Positions 37,907 to 48,893 of a stretch of 64,000 bases of DNA are shown one piece after another (positions within the stretch are counted from its first letter, which is position 1; the number at the start of each line of letters is the position of its first letter). The stretch lies in NCBI GenBank assembly GCA_030746555.1, contig JASLMK010000012.1, positions 1 to 64,000 on the forward strand, written 5' to 3'. A program made the translations under genes and the position numbers. The notes below the pieces were generated by a model. That model had not been told where the DNA came from. It made no database searches and saw only the letters and a list, made by a program, of their open reading frames with translations. This DNA is from Planctomycetota bacterium (GTDB lineage: Bacteria > Planctomycetota > UBA1135 > GCA-002686595).

Positions 37907-37976
37907 GCCCGCGGCCGGCGGAGGGGAGCGGGGGTGAACTCGCGGAGGAAGTGGGGGATTCGCTCGCGCCCGAGGG

Positions 37977-37982
37977 TACCCT
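37977..37982 (+). promoter_or_regulatory. Likely -10 box (TACCCT) of aspS
   Basis: TACCCT lies 7 nt before the GTG at 37990, the same layout as upstream of fdhB. It suggests a leaderless aspS transcript in addition to read-through from atpC. No clear -35 box is seen. Confidence 0.4.
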
Positions 37983-37989
37983 GCGCGGC

Positions 37990-39804
37990 GTGACCCACGC
38001 ACCCGAGGAGGCGAGCGGGGCGGATTGGCGCCGGACCCACACCTGCGGGGAGCTCTGCTCCGAGCACGTGGGCACGAGGGTGACCCTCAACGGCTGGGTG
38101 GACAGCCGCCGGGACCACGGCGGGATCTACTTCCTGGACCTGCGCGATCGCTACGGCGTGACCCAGGTCGTGCTGCGCGAGGAGGTCGCCGACACGATCA
38201 AGATCGGCCCGGAGTACGTGCTCTCTGTGCGCGGCGAGGTCGCCTCGCGGGGCGAGGCCAATCGCAACCCGGGCCTGCCCACCGGCGAGATCGAGCTGCT
38301 GGCGGAGCACGTGGAGGTGCTCTCCGCGTCGGAGGTGCCGCCATTCGAGGTCCTCGACGACCTCGACACGGCGATCGAGACGCGCCTGCGCCACCGCTAC
38401 GTGGACCTGCGCCGGGCGCCGTTGCAGCGCAACATCGCCCACCGCTCGCGATTCATCAACGCCATGCGGCGCGCCTTCGAGGACGAGGGCTTCCTGGAGA
38501 TCGAGACCCCGATCCTGACCCGCGCCACCCCCGAGGGCGCACGCGACTACCTCGTGCCCAGTCGCGTCCACGCGGGGAACTTCTACGCGCTCCCCCAGTC
38601 GCCCCAGATCTTCAAGCAGATCCTGATGGTCGCGGGCTTCGACCGCTACTTCCAAGTCGCCCGCTGCTTCCGGGACGAGGACCTGCGCGCCGACCGCCAG
38701 CCGGAGTTCACCCAGCTGGACATGGAGATGTCCTTCGTGGAGGAGGAGGACGTGTGGGCCGTCTGGGAGCGGGTCCTCGCGCGCACCTTCTCGGAGTCCA
38801 TGGGTGTCGAGCTCTCGGTTCCCTTCGCGCGCATGCGCTACGCCGAGGCCATGGAGCGCTTCGGCACCGACAAGCCCGACACGCGCTTCGGCATGGAGCT
38901 CGTGTGCGCCGGTGAGTGGGCGGCGACCTCGTCGTTCCGGGTCTTCCGCGACACCGTCGAGAGCGGTGGGCGCGTGATGGGGCTGACGGTCCCGGGCGGA
39001 GCCGAGCTCTCGCGCAAGGAGATCGAGGCCCTGGAGGCCCACGCCAAGGAATACGGCGCCCGCGGCCTGGCCTGGTGGAAGCCCGCGGCCGACGGCGGGG
39101 CCGGCCCCCTGGCGCGCTTCACCGAGGGCGACGGCGCTCCCCTGATGGAGCTTCTGGGCGCCGAGGAGGGGGACCTGTGCGTCTTCGTCGCCGACCGCGC
39201 CGCCGTCGTGCAGCGCTCCCTCGGCGAGCTGCGCGTCCACCTCGGCCGCGCTCGCGGGCTGGTGGGGGAGGCGTCCTGGGACTTCTTGTGGGTGACCCAC
39301 TTCCCGCTGTTCGAGCCCGACGAGGAGAGCGGCGGCTGGACCTCGTCCCACCATCCCTTCACCGCGCCGCAGGACTGGGACCTCGGCGGCGAGGAGGCCG
39401 ATCCGGCGGGCTTGGCCAGCCGCTCCTACGACCTGGTGCTGAACGGCTGGGAACTGGGCTCGGGGTCCGTGCGGATCCACCGCTCCGACGTGCAGCAGCG
39501 CGTGTTCGAGCTCCTGGGCATCTCAGCCGCCGATCAGGAACTCAAGTTCGGCTTCCTCCTGGAGGCTCTGGCCCACGGGGCGCCGCCCCACGCCGGGTTC
39601 GCCGTCGGGCTCGACCGCATCGTGGCCCTCTCCCTGGGACTGGAGAACCTGCGCGACACCCTGCCCTTCCCCAAGACCACCTCTGCCGCGGACCTGATGT
39701 GCGCCGCGCCGTCGAGGGTGACCGACGCGCAACTGAAGGAAGTCCATATCGAGCTCGGCGCCCAGGCGCGGAGTGCGTGCGACGCCACCGATGGCAACGC
39801 GTGA
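37990..39804 (+). CDS. aspS: Aspartyl-tRNA synthetase
   Basis: A 604-residue class II enzyme charging tRNA-Asp. The OB-fold anticodon domain begins RRTHTCGELCSEHVGTRV, then WVDSRRDHGGIYFLDLRDR. Motif 2 lies in FQVARCFRDEDLRADRQPEF. The bacterial GAD insertion domain follows, and motif 3 is GFAVGLDRIVALSLG. The end PFPKTTSAADLM is typical of bacterial AspRS. GTG at 37990 is preferred: the open frame from 37903 (TTG) adds 29 residues unlike the family, and a TACCCT box sits just upstream of the GTG. The enzyme could be discriminating or not; this cannot be told here. Confidence 0.95.
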   Translation: MTHAPEEASGADWRRTHTCGELCSEHVGTRVTLNGWVDSRRDHGGIYFLDLRDRYGVTQVVLREEVADTIKIGPEYVLSVRGEVASRGEANRNPGLPTGEIELLAEHVEVLSASEVPPFEVLDDLDTAIETRLRHRYVDLRRAPLQRNIAHRSRFINAMRRAFEDEGFLEIETPILTRATPEGARDYLVPSRVHAGNFYALPQSPQIFKQILMVAGFDRYFQVARCFRDEDLRADRQPEFTQLDMEMSFVEEEDVWAVWERVLARTFSESMGVELSVPFARMRYAEAMERFGTDKPDTRFGMELVCAGEWAATSSFRVFRDTVESGGRVMGLTVPGGAELSRKEIEALEAHAKEYGARGLAWWKPAADGGAGPLARFTEGDGAPLMELLGAEEGDLCVFVADRAAVVQRSLGELRVHLGRARGLVGEASWDFLWVTHFPLFEPDEESGGWTSSHHPFTAPQDWDLGGEEADPAGLASRSYDLVLNGWELGSGSVRIHRSDVQQRVFELLGISAADQELKFGFLLEALAHGAPPHAGFAVGLDRIVALSLGLENLRDTLPFPKTTSAADLMCAAPSRVTDAQLKEVHIELGAQARSACDATDGNA

Positions 39805-39974
39805 CGTGCTGACCGGGTGCCCGAAAGCTCCCCGGGTGGCGCTCGCGGCGAGGTGGACCTATGCTTCCTGGATGGAGCAGAGCCCCCCCACGACGGCGCT
39901 CGCTCGCCGTCCCTATCCCCGATCCGGCCCCCCAGCGGGCCCGATCCCGCGAGACTGAACGAAGGAGAACGACC

Positions 39975-40511
39975 CTGGCACAGGACTATCGCCGGAACAG
40001 ACAGATTCGCGTCCCCGAGGTGAGGCTGATCGACGCCGCGGGAGAGCAGGTCGGCATCGTGCAGACCTCGGAGGCGGCGCGCATGGCGCAGGATGCCAAC
40101 CTCGACCTGGTCGAGGTCTCCCCCACGGCCCGCCCGCCCGTCTGTCGCATCATGGACTTCGGCAAGTTCAAGTACGCGCAACGCAAGCGCGAACGGACCG
40201 GACAAGGGCGCAAGACCGCTTCGCACCTCAAGGAGCTGCGCGTCCGGCCCGCGATCGACGAACACGACCTCGGCTACCGGATGGTCCAGGGACGCAGGTT
40301 CCTCGAGGCCGGCCACAAGGTCCAGGTCGTGTGCATCTTCCGGGGGCGCCAGTTGCGCCACCCCGAGCACGGCTACAACGTGATGAAGAAGGTCGTGGAG
40401 ACCCTCGCGGACGTGGCCAAGGTGGAGTCGCCGGCGCGCATGATGGGGCGGCGGATGACGATGATGCTCGCCCCACTGCCCCAGAAGACCGAGCGCGTCG
40501 GAGAGGGCTGA
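39975..40511 (+). CDS. infC: Translation initiation factor IF-3, probable CTG start
   Basis: A 178-residue factor binding the 30S subunit and checking start codons. The N-terminal domain begins AQDYRRNRQIRVPEVRLIDA, the linker is MDFGKFKYAQRKRER, and the C-terminal domain contains LKELRVRPAIDEHDLGYRM. The family always starts a few residues before the NRQIRVPEVRLI motif. Here the only start with a ribosome site is CTG at 39975, seven bases after a perfect AAGGAG (39962-39967). The in-frame ATG at 39861 would add 38 residues of arginine/proline-rich non-homologous sequence and overlaps a TATGCT -10-like box (39860-39865). Rare infC start codons are known to allow IF3 autoregulation. Confidence 0.92.
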   Translation: MAQDYRRNRQIRVPEVRLIDAAGEQVGIVQTSEAARMAQDANLDLVEVSPTARPPVCRIMDFGKFKYAQRKRERTGQGRKTASHLKELRVRPAIDEHDLGYRMVQGRRFLEAGHKVQVVCIFRGRQLRHPEHGYNVMKKVVETLADVAKVESPARMMGRRMTMMLAPLPQKTERVGEG

Positions 40512-40543
40512 ACGGGGCGGCTCGCCTTCCCGGCCTGTAGGGG

Positions 40544-40570
40544 CGGCCGGAACCTCCGGGGGGCCGTTTC
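40544..40570 (+). terminator. Possible terminator or attenuator after infC
   Basis: CGGCCGG-AACCT-CCGG, with a further GGCCG arm, can form a GC-rich stem, followed by TTTCTTCT. It lies between the infC stop and the rpmI promoter, so infC appears to be a separate unit or to be attenuated. Confidence 0.4.
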
Positions 40571-40582
40571 TTCTCCCGGGGC

Positions 40583-40610
40583 TTGCCTCGGGGCCGGGGG
40601 AGCGTACCCT
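40583..40610 (+). promoter_or_regulatory. Promoter of rpmI-rplT-pheST
   Basis: TTGCCT (40583-40588), a 16-bp spacer and TACCCT (40605-40610). About 85 nt of leader precede rpmI. Confidence 0.6.
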
Positions 40611-40699
40611 GTTGCGCTCCAAGTCCGGGCACGTCCCGGCTCCCGCGAGCGGTGCAGGCATGCCGGCGAGCGGGGAATCCAAAGAGCAGAGGAACCGCC

Positions 40700-40894
40700 A
40701 TGCCGAAGATGAAGTCGAAGGGCGCCGTCAAGAAGCGCTTCGTCGTGACCAAGAAGGGGCGCGTGAAGTGCAGCCGCCCCGCCCGCGGCCACATGCACGC
40801 CTCCAAGGACGCGGCCGGCCGCCGCAGGCTCCGCGAGCGCATCGTCCTGCCCACGACCTGGGGCAACATGATGCGCCGGATGATGGGGTCCTGA
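40700..40894 (+). CDS. rpmI: 50S ribosomal protein L35
   Basis: A 64-residue basic protein beginning [14 protein letters not shown], with the conserved [17 protein letters not shown]. The length is exactly typical. AGAGGAA precedes the ATG. It lies 1 bp before rplT, the usual arrangement. Confidence 0.96.
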   Translation: MPKMKSKGAVKKRFVVTKKGRVKCSRPARGHMHASKDAAGRRRLRERIVLPTTWGNMMRRMMGS

Positions 40895-40895
40895 C

Positions 40896-41252
40896 ATGGT
40901 GCGCGTGACCTACGGCGCACCGCGCCGGCGCAAGAAGCTGCGCTACTTCAAGGCCGCCCGCGGCTACCGCGGCGGGCGCTCCAAGCTCTGGCGGACCGTG
41001 CGCGAGGCGCTGATGCGCTCCTGGGCCTACGCCTACCGCGACCGCAAGCAGCGCAAGCGCCAGTTCCGCCGCCTGTGGATCCTGCGCATCAACGCCGCAG
41101 CGCGCCAGCGCGGGACCAACTACTCGCGCCTGATGGCCGGGCTGAAGAGGGCCGGTGTGGAGCTCAACCGCAAGCAGCTCTCCGAGCTGGCCGTCAACGA
41201 TCCCGCCGCCTTCGACGCCCTGGCCGAAGAGGCCAAGAGCGCGCTGGTCTGA
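40896..41252 (+). CDS. rplT: 50S ribosomal protein L20
   Basis: A 118-residue protein with the L20 signature: [20 protein letters not shown] at the N-terminus, then [19 protein letters not shown]. The length is typical. L20 often represses its own operon by binding the leader; no obvious L20-binding fold was recognised upstream. Confidence 0.97.
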   Translation: MVRVTYGAPRRRKKLRYFKAARGYRGGRSKLWRTVREALMRSWAYAYRDRKQRKRQFRRLWILRINAAARQRGTNYSRLMAGLKRAGVELNRKQLSELAVNDPAAFDALAEEAKSALV

Positions 41253-41260
41253 GCCGGGCG

Positions 41261-42283
41261 GTGGAAGAGCGCATCGGGCAGCTGGGCACCGAGGCGCGCG
41301 GGCGCATCGAGGGCGCAGCCGACGCGGAGGCCCTGAAGACCATCGAGCGCGAGCTCCTCGGCAAGCAGGGAGTTCTGGCGGAGGTCCTGGCCTCGATCCC
41401 CGGCCTCGAGCCCGCCGAGAGGCCCCTGGTGGGCCGACTGGCCAACGAGCTCAAGTGCGAGCTGCTCGGCTCCCTCGCCGCCCGACGGGAGGCGCTCGAT
41501 CAGGAGCGCCTGGCCACCGATCGGGCCTGTGACGACTTCGATCCGACGCTCCCCGCCCGGCGGGCGGTGCGCGGCTCCCTGCACCCGATCACCCGTGTGC
41601 GGCGCAAGGTCGAGGACGTCTTCACGTCGATGGGCTACTCGATCCTCGAGGGCCCCCAGGTGGAGCTGGACTACTACAACTTCCAGGCGCTCAACATCCC
41701 CGCCGACCACCCGGCGCGCGAGATGCAGGACACCTTCTACTGCACCGGCGGCGGGAACCTGGTGATGCGCACCCACACCTCGCCGGTCCAGGTGCGGACG
41801 ATGGAGCGCGCCGAGCCGCCCTACCGCGTCGTCTCCGTGGGTCGGGTCTTCCGCAAGGAGGAGCAGGACGCGACCCACGACCACACCTTCCACCAGGTCG
41901 AGGGCCTGGTCGTGGGGGAGGACGTGACCGCCGGCCACCTGATCGGGACCCTGAGAGCGCTGCTGGCGCGCCTGTTCGGGCGGGAGCTCGACACGCGCCT
42001 GCGGCCGGGCTACTTCCCTTTCGTCGAGCCCGGCTTCGAGCTCGACGTGCGCTGCCCGTTCTGCGAGGACGGCTGCCGCGTCTGCAGCAGGACCACCTGG
42101 ATCGAGTTCTGCGGCCTGGGGATGGTGCACCCGCGGGTCTTCGCCGCCAGCGACGTGGACGCCGAACGCTACACGGGCTTCGCCTTCGGGTTCGGCCTCG
42201 ATCGGCTCACGATGATGCTCTTGGGCATCGACGACGTGCGCCATTTCATGGCCGGCGACCTGCGCTTCTTGGAGCAGTTCTGA
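41261..42283 (+). CDS. pheS: Phenylalanyl-tRNA synthetase alpha subunit
   Basis: A 340-residue class II catalytic subunit. After the N-terminal coiled coil, motif 1 is in HPITRVRRKVEDVFTSMGY, motif 2 in YRVVSVGRVFRKEEQDATHD, and motif 3 in GFAFGFGLDRLTMMLLGI. A zinc-knuckle-like insert CPFCEDGCRVCSRTTW precedes the GLGMVHP loop; such four-Cys inserts occur in some bacterial PheS. The GTG at 41261 is the first ordinary start. A CTG at 41249 overlapping the rplT stop (CTGA) is an alternative adding four residues. The gene overlaps pheT by one base. Confidence 0.95.
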   Translation: MEERIGQLGTEARGRIEGAADAEALKTIERELLGKQGVLAEVLASIPGLEPAERPLVGRLANELKCELLGSLAARREALDQERLATDRACDDFDPTLPARRAVRGSLHPITRVRRKVEDVFTSMGYSILEGPQVELDYYNFQALNIPADHPAREMQDTFYCTGGGNLVMRTHTSPVQVRTMERAEPPYRVVSVGRVFRKEEQDATHDHTFHQVEGLVVGEDVTAGHLIGTLRALLARLFGRELDTRLRPGYFPFVEPGFELDVRCPFCEDGCRVCSRTTWIEFCGLGMVHPRVFAASDVDAERYTGFAFGFGLDRLTMMLLGIDDVRHFMAGDLRFLEQF

Positions 42284-44730
42284 TGCTGATCTCCACCCGC
42301 TGGCTGTCCCGGCACGTGGACCTGGGGGGCCTGGCTCCCGAGGAGATCGCGGAGTCCCTGACCCTGTCGACCGCCGAGGTCGAGGGAACGTCCACCTTCG
42401 CGCCCCACCTCGACCAGGTGCGCGTGGGCTTCGTCCAGGCCCGCGAACCCCACCCCGACGCGGACAAGCTCTCGATCTGCACCGTGGACGTCGGCGGAGC
42501 CGAGCCGCTGCAGATCGTCTGCGGAGCCCCCAACGTCGACGCCGGCCAGAAGGTGGCCGTGGCCGAGGTCGGCTGCGTGCTGCCCGGCGACTTCAAGATC
42601 AAGAAGGCCAAGATCCGCGGCGCCGCGTCGGCGGGGATGATCTGTTCGGTGCGCGAGCTCGACCTCGGCGACGAGCACGACGGCATCTGGGTCCTGGACG
42701 CCGACGCCCCCGTCGGCGTGGGCGTGGCCGAGGCCCTCGACCTGCGCGACACGGTGATCGAGATCGACAACAAGTCGCTCACCCATCGTCCCGACCTGTG
42801 GGGGCACCGCGGGATCGCCGGCGAGCTGGCGGCGATCCACGATCGGGAGCTGTTGCCCCTCGACCTCAGTCTGCCGCCCACCGGCGACGGCCGGCCCGTA
42901 GCCGTGCGCATCGAGTCGGAGGCCTGCTCGCGCTACGTCGCCCTGGCCGTGGACGGCGTACGCCAGGGACCGAGCCCGGACTGGCTGCGCATGCTGCTGT
43001 TGGCCGTGGGGCAGCGCCCGCTCGACCTCTTGGTCGACCTGTCCAACTTCGTCATGCTCGACCTCGGCCAGCCCAACCACCTGTTCGACCGCGGGCGGCT
43101 GGCCGGCGAGGGGATCGTCGTGCGCATGGCGCGGCCGGGAGAGCGCACCACGACCCTCGACGGCGAGGAGCGCGCCCTGGGCGAGGAGGACCTGCTGATC
43201 TGCTCCGGCGACGAGCCGGTGGCCCTGGCGGGGATCATGGGGGGCGAGGGTTCCAAGGTCCTGGACGGCACCACCGAGCTGCTGCTGGAGGTGGCGCGCT
43301 TCGATCCGGTCACGGTTCGGCGCTCTGCGATCCGTCTGGGGTTGCGCAGCGACGCCTCGGCGCGCTTCGAGAAGGGGCTCGACCCGGCGCTCCCCATGGA
43401 GGCGGCGGCGCACCTCGTGCGCACTCTGTCGAGCATCCAACCGCAGGTGTCGCTGCCTTCTCCGCCCACGGACGAGGGCTCCTGGTCGGACCAGGCCTGC
43501 GAGGTCGAGCTGCGCGCCGAGCGCGTTCGCCGGCTGCTGGGTCTGGACCTCAGTGACGAGGAGATCGCCGGCGGCCTGCGCCGTCTGCAGTTCGGCGTGA
43601 GCACGGGGGCACGGGAGGGGGTCCTGCGCGTGGCCGTCCCCTCGCGGCGAGCCGGCAAGGACGTCGCCCTCGAGGAGGACCTGGTGGAGGAGGTGGGCCG
43701 CATCGTCGGCTATGAGCGCATCCCCGTCCGGAGCCTGACGGGGGAGATCGCGCCGCCGCCGTACGACGGACGCCGCGAGCTGACGCGCGTGATCCAGGAT
43801 CGCCTGAGCGGGGGAGCGCGGTTCCACGAGGTCCTGTCCTACTCGTTCCTCTCCGACGAGCTCCTGGCGACCTTGGGTTTGGACGAGCTGCCCCACGTGC
43901 GCCTGGCGAACCCGGTCTGCGAGGGCGAGCACAACGTGCGGCGCTCCCTGGTCCCCGGCCTGCTCGCCATGGTCGAGCAGAACCGCCGGCGACGGGAGGA
44001 CGTGCGCCTGTTCGAGGTCGGCGAGGCATACCTCCCCGAGCACGAGAACGAGCGCGGGGAGCCGCGGGAGGTGCACGAGGTCGGGCTGGTCTGGGCCTGT
44101 GTGCCGTCGGGGGCTGACGCGCGCTTCGATGCCGGCTGCTTCTGTGGTCTCCAGGGGGTCGTGGAGGACCTCTTGGCGTTCGCGGGCTACGACGCGCCGA
44201 CCTGGGAGGCCTGGGCGGGAGAGCGCTCGAAGGCCTGGGCGCACCCGCGCCGCGCCTTGCGGGCCTCGCTCCCCGACGGCGACGGCGGGCAGCGCGAGGT
44301 GGGCCTGGTGGCCGCCCTCGAGCCGGGCCTGCACCGCTCCCTGGGACTCGCCGACGAGCTCGCCAGCGACGTGGCCGTCGCCCGCCTCGATCTCGACGGC
44401 CTGCTGGCCTGCGCCCCGCGCACCGGCGGCTACCGGCCGATACCGCGCTACCCGGCCACCAAGCTCGACGTCGCCCTGGCCCTCGACGCCACGGTGGGTG
44501 TCGACGCCTGCGTGGCGGCCATCGAGCGCTGCGGCAAGGGGCTGGTGGCCTCCTGCGAGCTCTTCGACGTGTTCTGCGGCGAGAGCGTCGGGGCCGGCCG
44601 CCGCTCCCTGGCCTTCCATGTGCTCCTCGCCTCCCCCGAACGCACCCTGGGGGAGGCGGATGGCCGCAAGTTCCTGCGACGCCTCGAACGGGCCGCCGCC
44701 GACCTCGGCGGCGAGCTGCGCAGCGAGTAG
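42283..44730 (+). CDS. pheT: Phenylalanyl-tRNA synthetase beta subunit
   Basis: An 815-residue partner of PheS. Domains in order: N-terminal ISTRWLSRHVDL; EMAP/tRNA-binding domain (about 45-150, with PHPDADKLSICTVDVG); the editing B3/B4 domain (LTHRPDLWGHRGIAGELAAI, FDRGRLAGEGIVVRMA); B5; the catalytic-like core; and the C-terminal FDX-ACB anticodon domain (YPATKLDVALALDATVGVD). The length is normal. The ATG overlaps the pheS stop. Confidence 0.96.
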   Translation: MLISTRWLSRHVDLGGLAPEEIAESLTLSTAEVEGTSTFAPHLDQVRVGFVQAREPHPDADKLSICTVDVGGAEPLQIVCGAPNVDAGQKVAVAEVGCVLPGDFKIKKAKIRGAASAGMICSVRELDLGDEHDGIWVLDADAPVGVGVAEALDLRDTVIEIDNKSLTHRPDLWGHRGIAGELAAIHDRELLPLDLSLPPTGDGRPVAVRIESEACSRYVALAVDGVRQGPSPDWLRMLLLAVGQRPLDLLVDLSNFVMLDLGQPNHLFDRGRLAGEGIVVRMARPGERTTTLDGEERALGEEDLLICSGDEPVALAGIMGGEGSKVLDGTTELLLEVARFDPVTVRRSAIRLGLRSDASARFEKGLDPALPMEAAAHLVRTLSSIQPQVSLPSPPTDEGSWSDQACEVELRAERVRRLLGLDLSDEEIAGGLRRLQFGVSTGAREGVLRVAVPSRRAGKDVALEEDLVEEVGRIVGYERIPVRSLTGEIAPPPYDGRRELTRVIQDRLSGGARFHEVLSYSFLSDELLATLGLDELPHVRLANPVCEGEHNVRRSLVPGLLAMVEQNRRRREDVRLFEVGEAYLPEHENERGEPREVHEVGLVWACVPSGADARFDAGCFCGLQGVVEDLLAFAGYDAPTWEAWAGERSKAWAHPRRALRASLPDGDGGQREVGLVAALEPGLHRSLGLADELASDVAVARLDLDGLLACAPRTGGYRPIPRYPATKLDVALALDATVGVDACVAAIERCGKGLVASCELFDVFCGESVGAGRRSLAFHVLLASPERTLGEADGRKFLRRLERAAADLGGELRSE

Positions 44731-44762
44731 GCGTATGCTGGGGGCAGCCCTTCGGCCAGGCG

Positions 44763-46208
44763 GTGTCCGCGGCCGATGAAGGAGCGCGGAGCCCACAGCC
44801 CGTGAAGGTCGTCCTCGTCAACCCGCCCAGCCCCCCCGAGTACCGCGTCAGCCGAGGGCTGATGGGGGGCTTCGGCATGGCCGTCAACCCCGGCCTGCTC
44901 TACCCGCCGATCGAGCTGGCCCACGTCGCCTCGGTCCTGGAGGCCGACGGGCACGAGGTCGCCATCCACGACAGCGACGCCGTCGGCCTCGACCTCGCCG
45001 CCGCCCGCGAGGCGATCGTCGGACTGGGTGGAAACCTGATCTGTTTGGACTCCAGCAGCACCTCCCTCGGGCGGGACCTGGAGCTTGCCCGCGGGGTCAG
45101 GGCCGAGGCCCAGGTGCCGGTCGCCATCCTCGGAAGTCAGGTGACCTTCACCCCTGGAGAGGTGTTCGCCAACGACAGCGTCGACGTCGTCGTGCGCGGC
45201 GAGCCCGAGCTCACCGTCCGCGAGTTGGCGCGGCGCGTCGCCGCCGGCGAGTCGCTCGAGGGTGTGGCCGGGACGAGCTGGCGGCGCGGTGACGGTGAGG
45301 TCGTGCACGAAGTCGAGCGAGAGAAGATCCGCGCTCTCGACGAGTTGCCGCTGCCCGCACGCCACCTGCTCGACAACGCCGCCTACCGCTTCCCAGGCAT
45401 CGACGGCCCGGTCACCACGGTCAAGTCGTCCCGGGGCTGCCCCCTGGACTGCTCGTTCTGCGGCTACACCCTGGCCCAGGGACTGCGCTTCCGCTTTCGC
45501 TCTCCCGAGCACGTGCTGACCGAGCTGTGCGACCTGCACCGCACGCACGGGATCTCCCACGTGGTCTTCCGCGATCCGATCTTCACCACGCGCAAGGACC
45601 GCGTGCACGCCATCTGCGACGGGATCCTGGCGGAGGGGCTGGAGCTGGAGTGGCAGTGCGAGACGGCGGTCAAGGTGCTCGACCGGCCGCTGTTGGAGAA
45701 GATGGCCTCGGCGGGCTGTCGCCACATCTCCCTCGGCGTCGAGTCGGGCAACGAGACCATCCAGCGCGCCCATTGCGGCGCGAAGCTCCTCGACCACGAT
45801 CATGCCGAGGAGGTCTTCCGAGCGGCGCGGGCCGTGGGCATCGAGACGCGCGCCTTCTGCATGATCGGCTTCCCCGAGGAGACCCCGGCGATGGCCGAGG
45901 AGACCATGGACCTCGTCGAGCGCCTCGACCCCGACCAGGTGCAGTTCTGCGCCGTGACCGCCTACCCGGGGACGCCGCTCTACGAGATGCTGAGCGGGGA
46001 GCGTGACTTCGACTACGCGACGATGACCGGCTTCGTCGCGCTCGAAGGGAACGAGCACATGAGCGCGGCCGAGATCGAGGCCAAGATCCGCGAGGCCTAC
46101 CGGCGCTTCTACCTGCGCCCGCGGCGCATCGCGAGCGAGCTGCGCCACCCCCTGCGGTTGGCCTCGAAGATGAGCCGCTACCTCACCCTGTTCCGACGCC
46201 GGGCCTAG
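44763..46208 (+). CDS. B12-binding-domain radical SAM protein
   Basis: A protein of 481 residues (or 468 if the GTG at 44802 is used, where homology begins with VKVVLVNPPSPPE). The N-terminal B12-binding domain is about 13-150. The radical SAM core has the cluster motif SSRGCPLDCSFCG (CxxxCxxC) near residue 225 and a GVESGNETIQ strand. The C-terminal helical domain resembles those of BchE/HpnJ-type enzymes. It probably methylates or rearranges an unreactive carbon; the substrate is unknown. A TATGCT -10-like box (44734-44739) starts 4 nt after the pheT stop. The last 26 bp overlap a minus-strand small gene. Confidence 0.82.
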   Translation: MSAADEGARSPQPVKVVLVNPPSPPEYRVSRGLMGGFGMAVNPGLLYPPIELAHVASVLEADGHEVAIHDSDAVGLDLAAAREAIVGLGGNLICLDSSSTSLGRDLELARGVRAEAQVPVAILGSQVTFTPGEVFANDSVDVVVRGEPELTVRELARRVAAGESLEGVAGTSWRRGDGEVVHEVEREKIRALDELPLPARHLLDNAAYRFPGIDGPVTTVKSSRGCPLDCSFCGYTLAQGLRFRFRSPEHVLTELCDLHRTHGISHVVFRDPIFTTRKDRVHAICDGILAEGLELEWQCETAVKVLDRPLLEKMASAGCRHISLGVESGNETIQRAHCGAKLLDHDHAEEVFRAARAVGIETRAFCMIGFPEETPAMAEETMDLVERLDPDQVQFCAVTAYPGTPLYEMLSGERDFDYATMTGFVALEGNEHMSAAEIEAKIREAYRRFYLRPRRIASELRHPLRLASKMSRYLTLFRRRA

Positions 46209-46389
46209 GTTCCTCGCTCCCGGGGGCGGCGGCGGGGGCGTCGGCCTCGGCGCTCCAGCCCCGCTCGGCCAGGTCCACCCAGCGGGTCTCGCCCGAGGCG
46301 GGCAGCCAGACCCGCACCCAGGAGTTCCAGCGCTCCAGGACCAGGGCTCTCTCGCGGGCGGGAACGTCCTCGGCTCGGGCGTCTCTCAT
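46183..46389 (-). CDS. Small protein of unknown function
   Basis: A 68-residue hypothetical protein. It has a plausible folded core, [20 protein letters not shown], and a low-complexity Ala/Pro/Gly-rich tail. A GGAG lies about 13 bases upstream of the ATG. It follows another minus-strand small gene by 68 bp, so the two may be cotranscribed. Its 3' end overlaps the end of the radical SAM gene on the other strand. It could be spurious. Confidence 0.4.
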   Translation of the reverse strand: MRDARAEDVPARERALVLERWNSWVRVWLPASGETRWVDLAERGWSAEADAPAAAPGSEEPRPGVGTG

Positions 46390-46457
46390 GGCAGGCCCGA
46401 CTCCGCGCCCCCGGGGCGGGGGGGGCGGAAAAAGCGAGAAACCCCGCCGCGCCGACG

Positions 46458-46745
46458 TCAGGTCAGGGGTGCGCGGCCGTCGGCGGACCCGTCCTCCAGG
46501 TCGATCTGGTGCAGGCGCTGGGCGAACTCCTCGCCGCTGCAGACCTGCTTCTCGACCAGGACGCGCTGCAGGGCCTTGGTCGCCAGGGCCAGTTCGCCGA
46601 TGGCGCGCTCGAGGCGCTCGGCGTCCACGCCGCCGCCCGCGCCGCGCAGGTGGGCGACTTCGCGCCTGGCTTGGGAGGCCTCGGCGCGGACCTTGTCGAT
46701 TTCGGAGTGCTGGTAGATGTCGAAGATCCAGTTGATCAGGCCCAT
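46458..46745 (-). CDS. Small coiled-coil protein of unknown function
   Basis: A 95-residue protein with a strong ribosome site (GGAGGAAACC before ATG). It begins [19 protein letters not shown] and continues as a charged helix (about 18-80: [34 protein letters not shown]). It probably forms a coiled coil; no known domain is recognised. It may be peripheral to the membrane through the aromatic N-terminus. Divergent from acs. Confidence 0.7.
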   Translation of the reverse strand: MGLINWIFDIYQHSEIDKVRAEASQARREVAHLRGAGGGVDAERLERAIGELALATKALQRVLVEKQVCSGEEFAQRLHQIDLEDGSADGRAPLT

Positions 46746-46916
46746 GGTTTCCTCCGTGTTGGGGGCTGGCTGAGTCTACGCACTCAGCACGGGTTCCTTC
46801 ACCACGATCCGCTCACCGGGGCGATCGGACCCGCGGAGATGTGGGCAGTCGATGCGTTCCATCTCACGCTCGCGGCCGGCCATCGGCTACCCTCTGCTGC
46901 GAAAGCGAGGAAGGCC

Positions 46917-48860
<1,944 letters not shown>

Positions 48861-48893
48861 GCGCGCCGGAGCCGCGGGCGAGGGCTGGCCTCG

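Noticed and set aside
37903-37989. TTG start of aspS at 37903
   Set aside because: The added 29 residues have no counterpart in AspRS, and the GTG at 37990 has a -10-like box just upstream.
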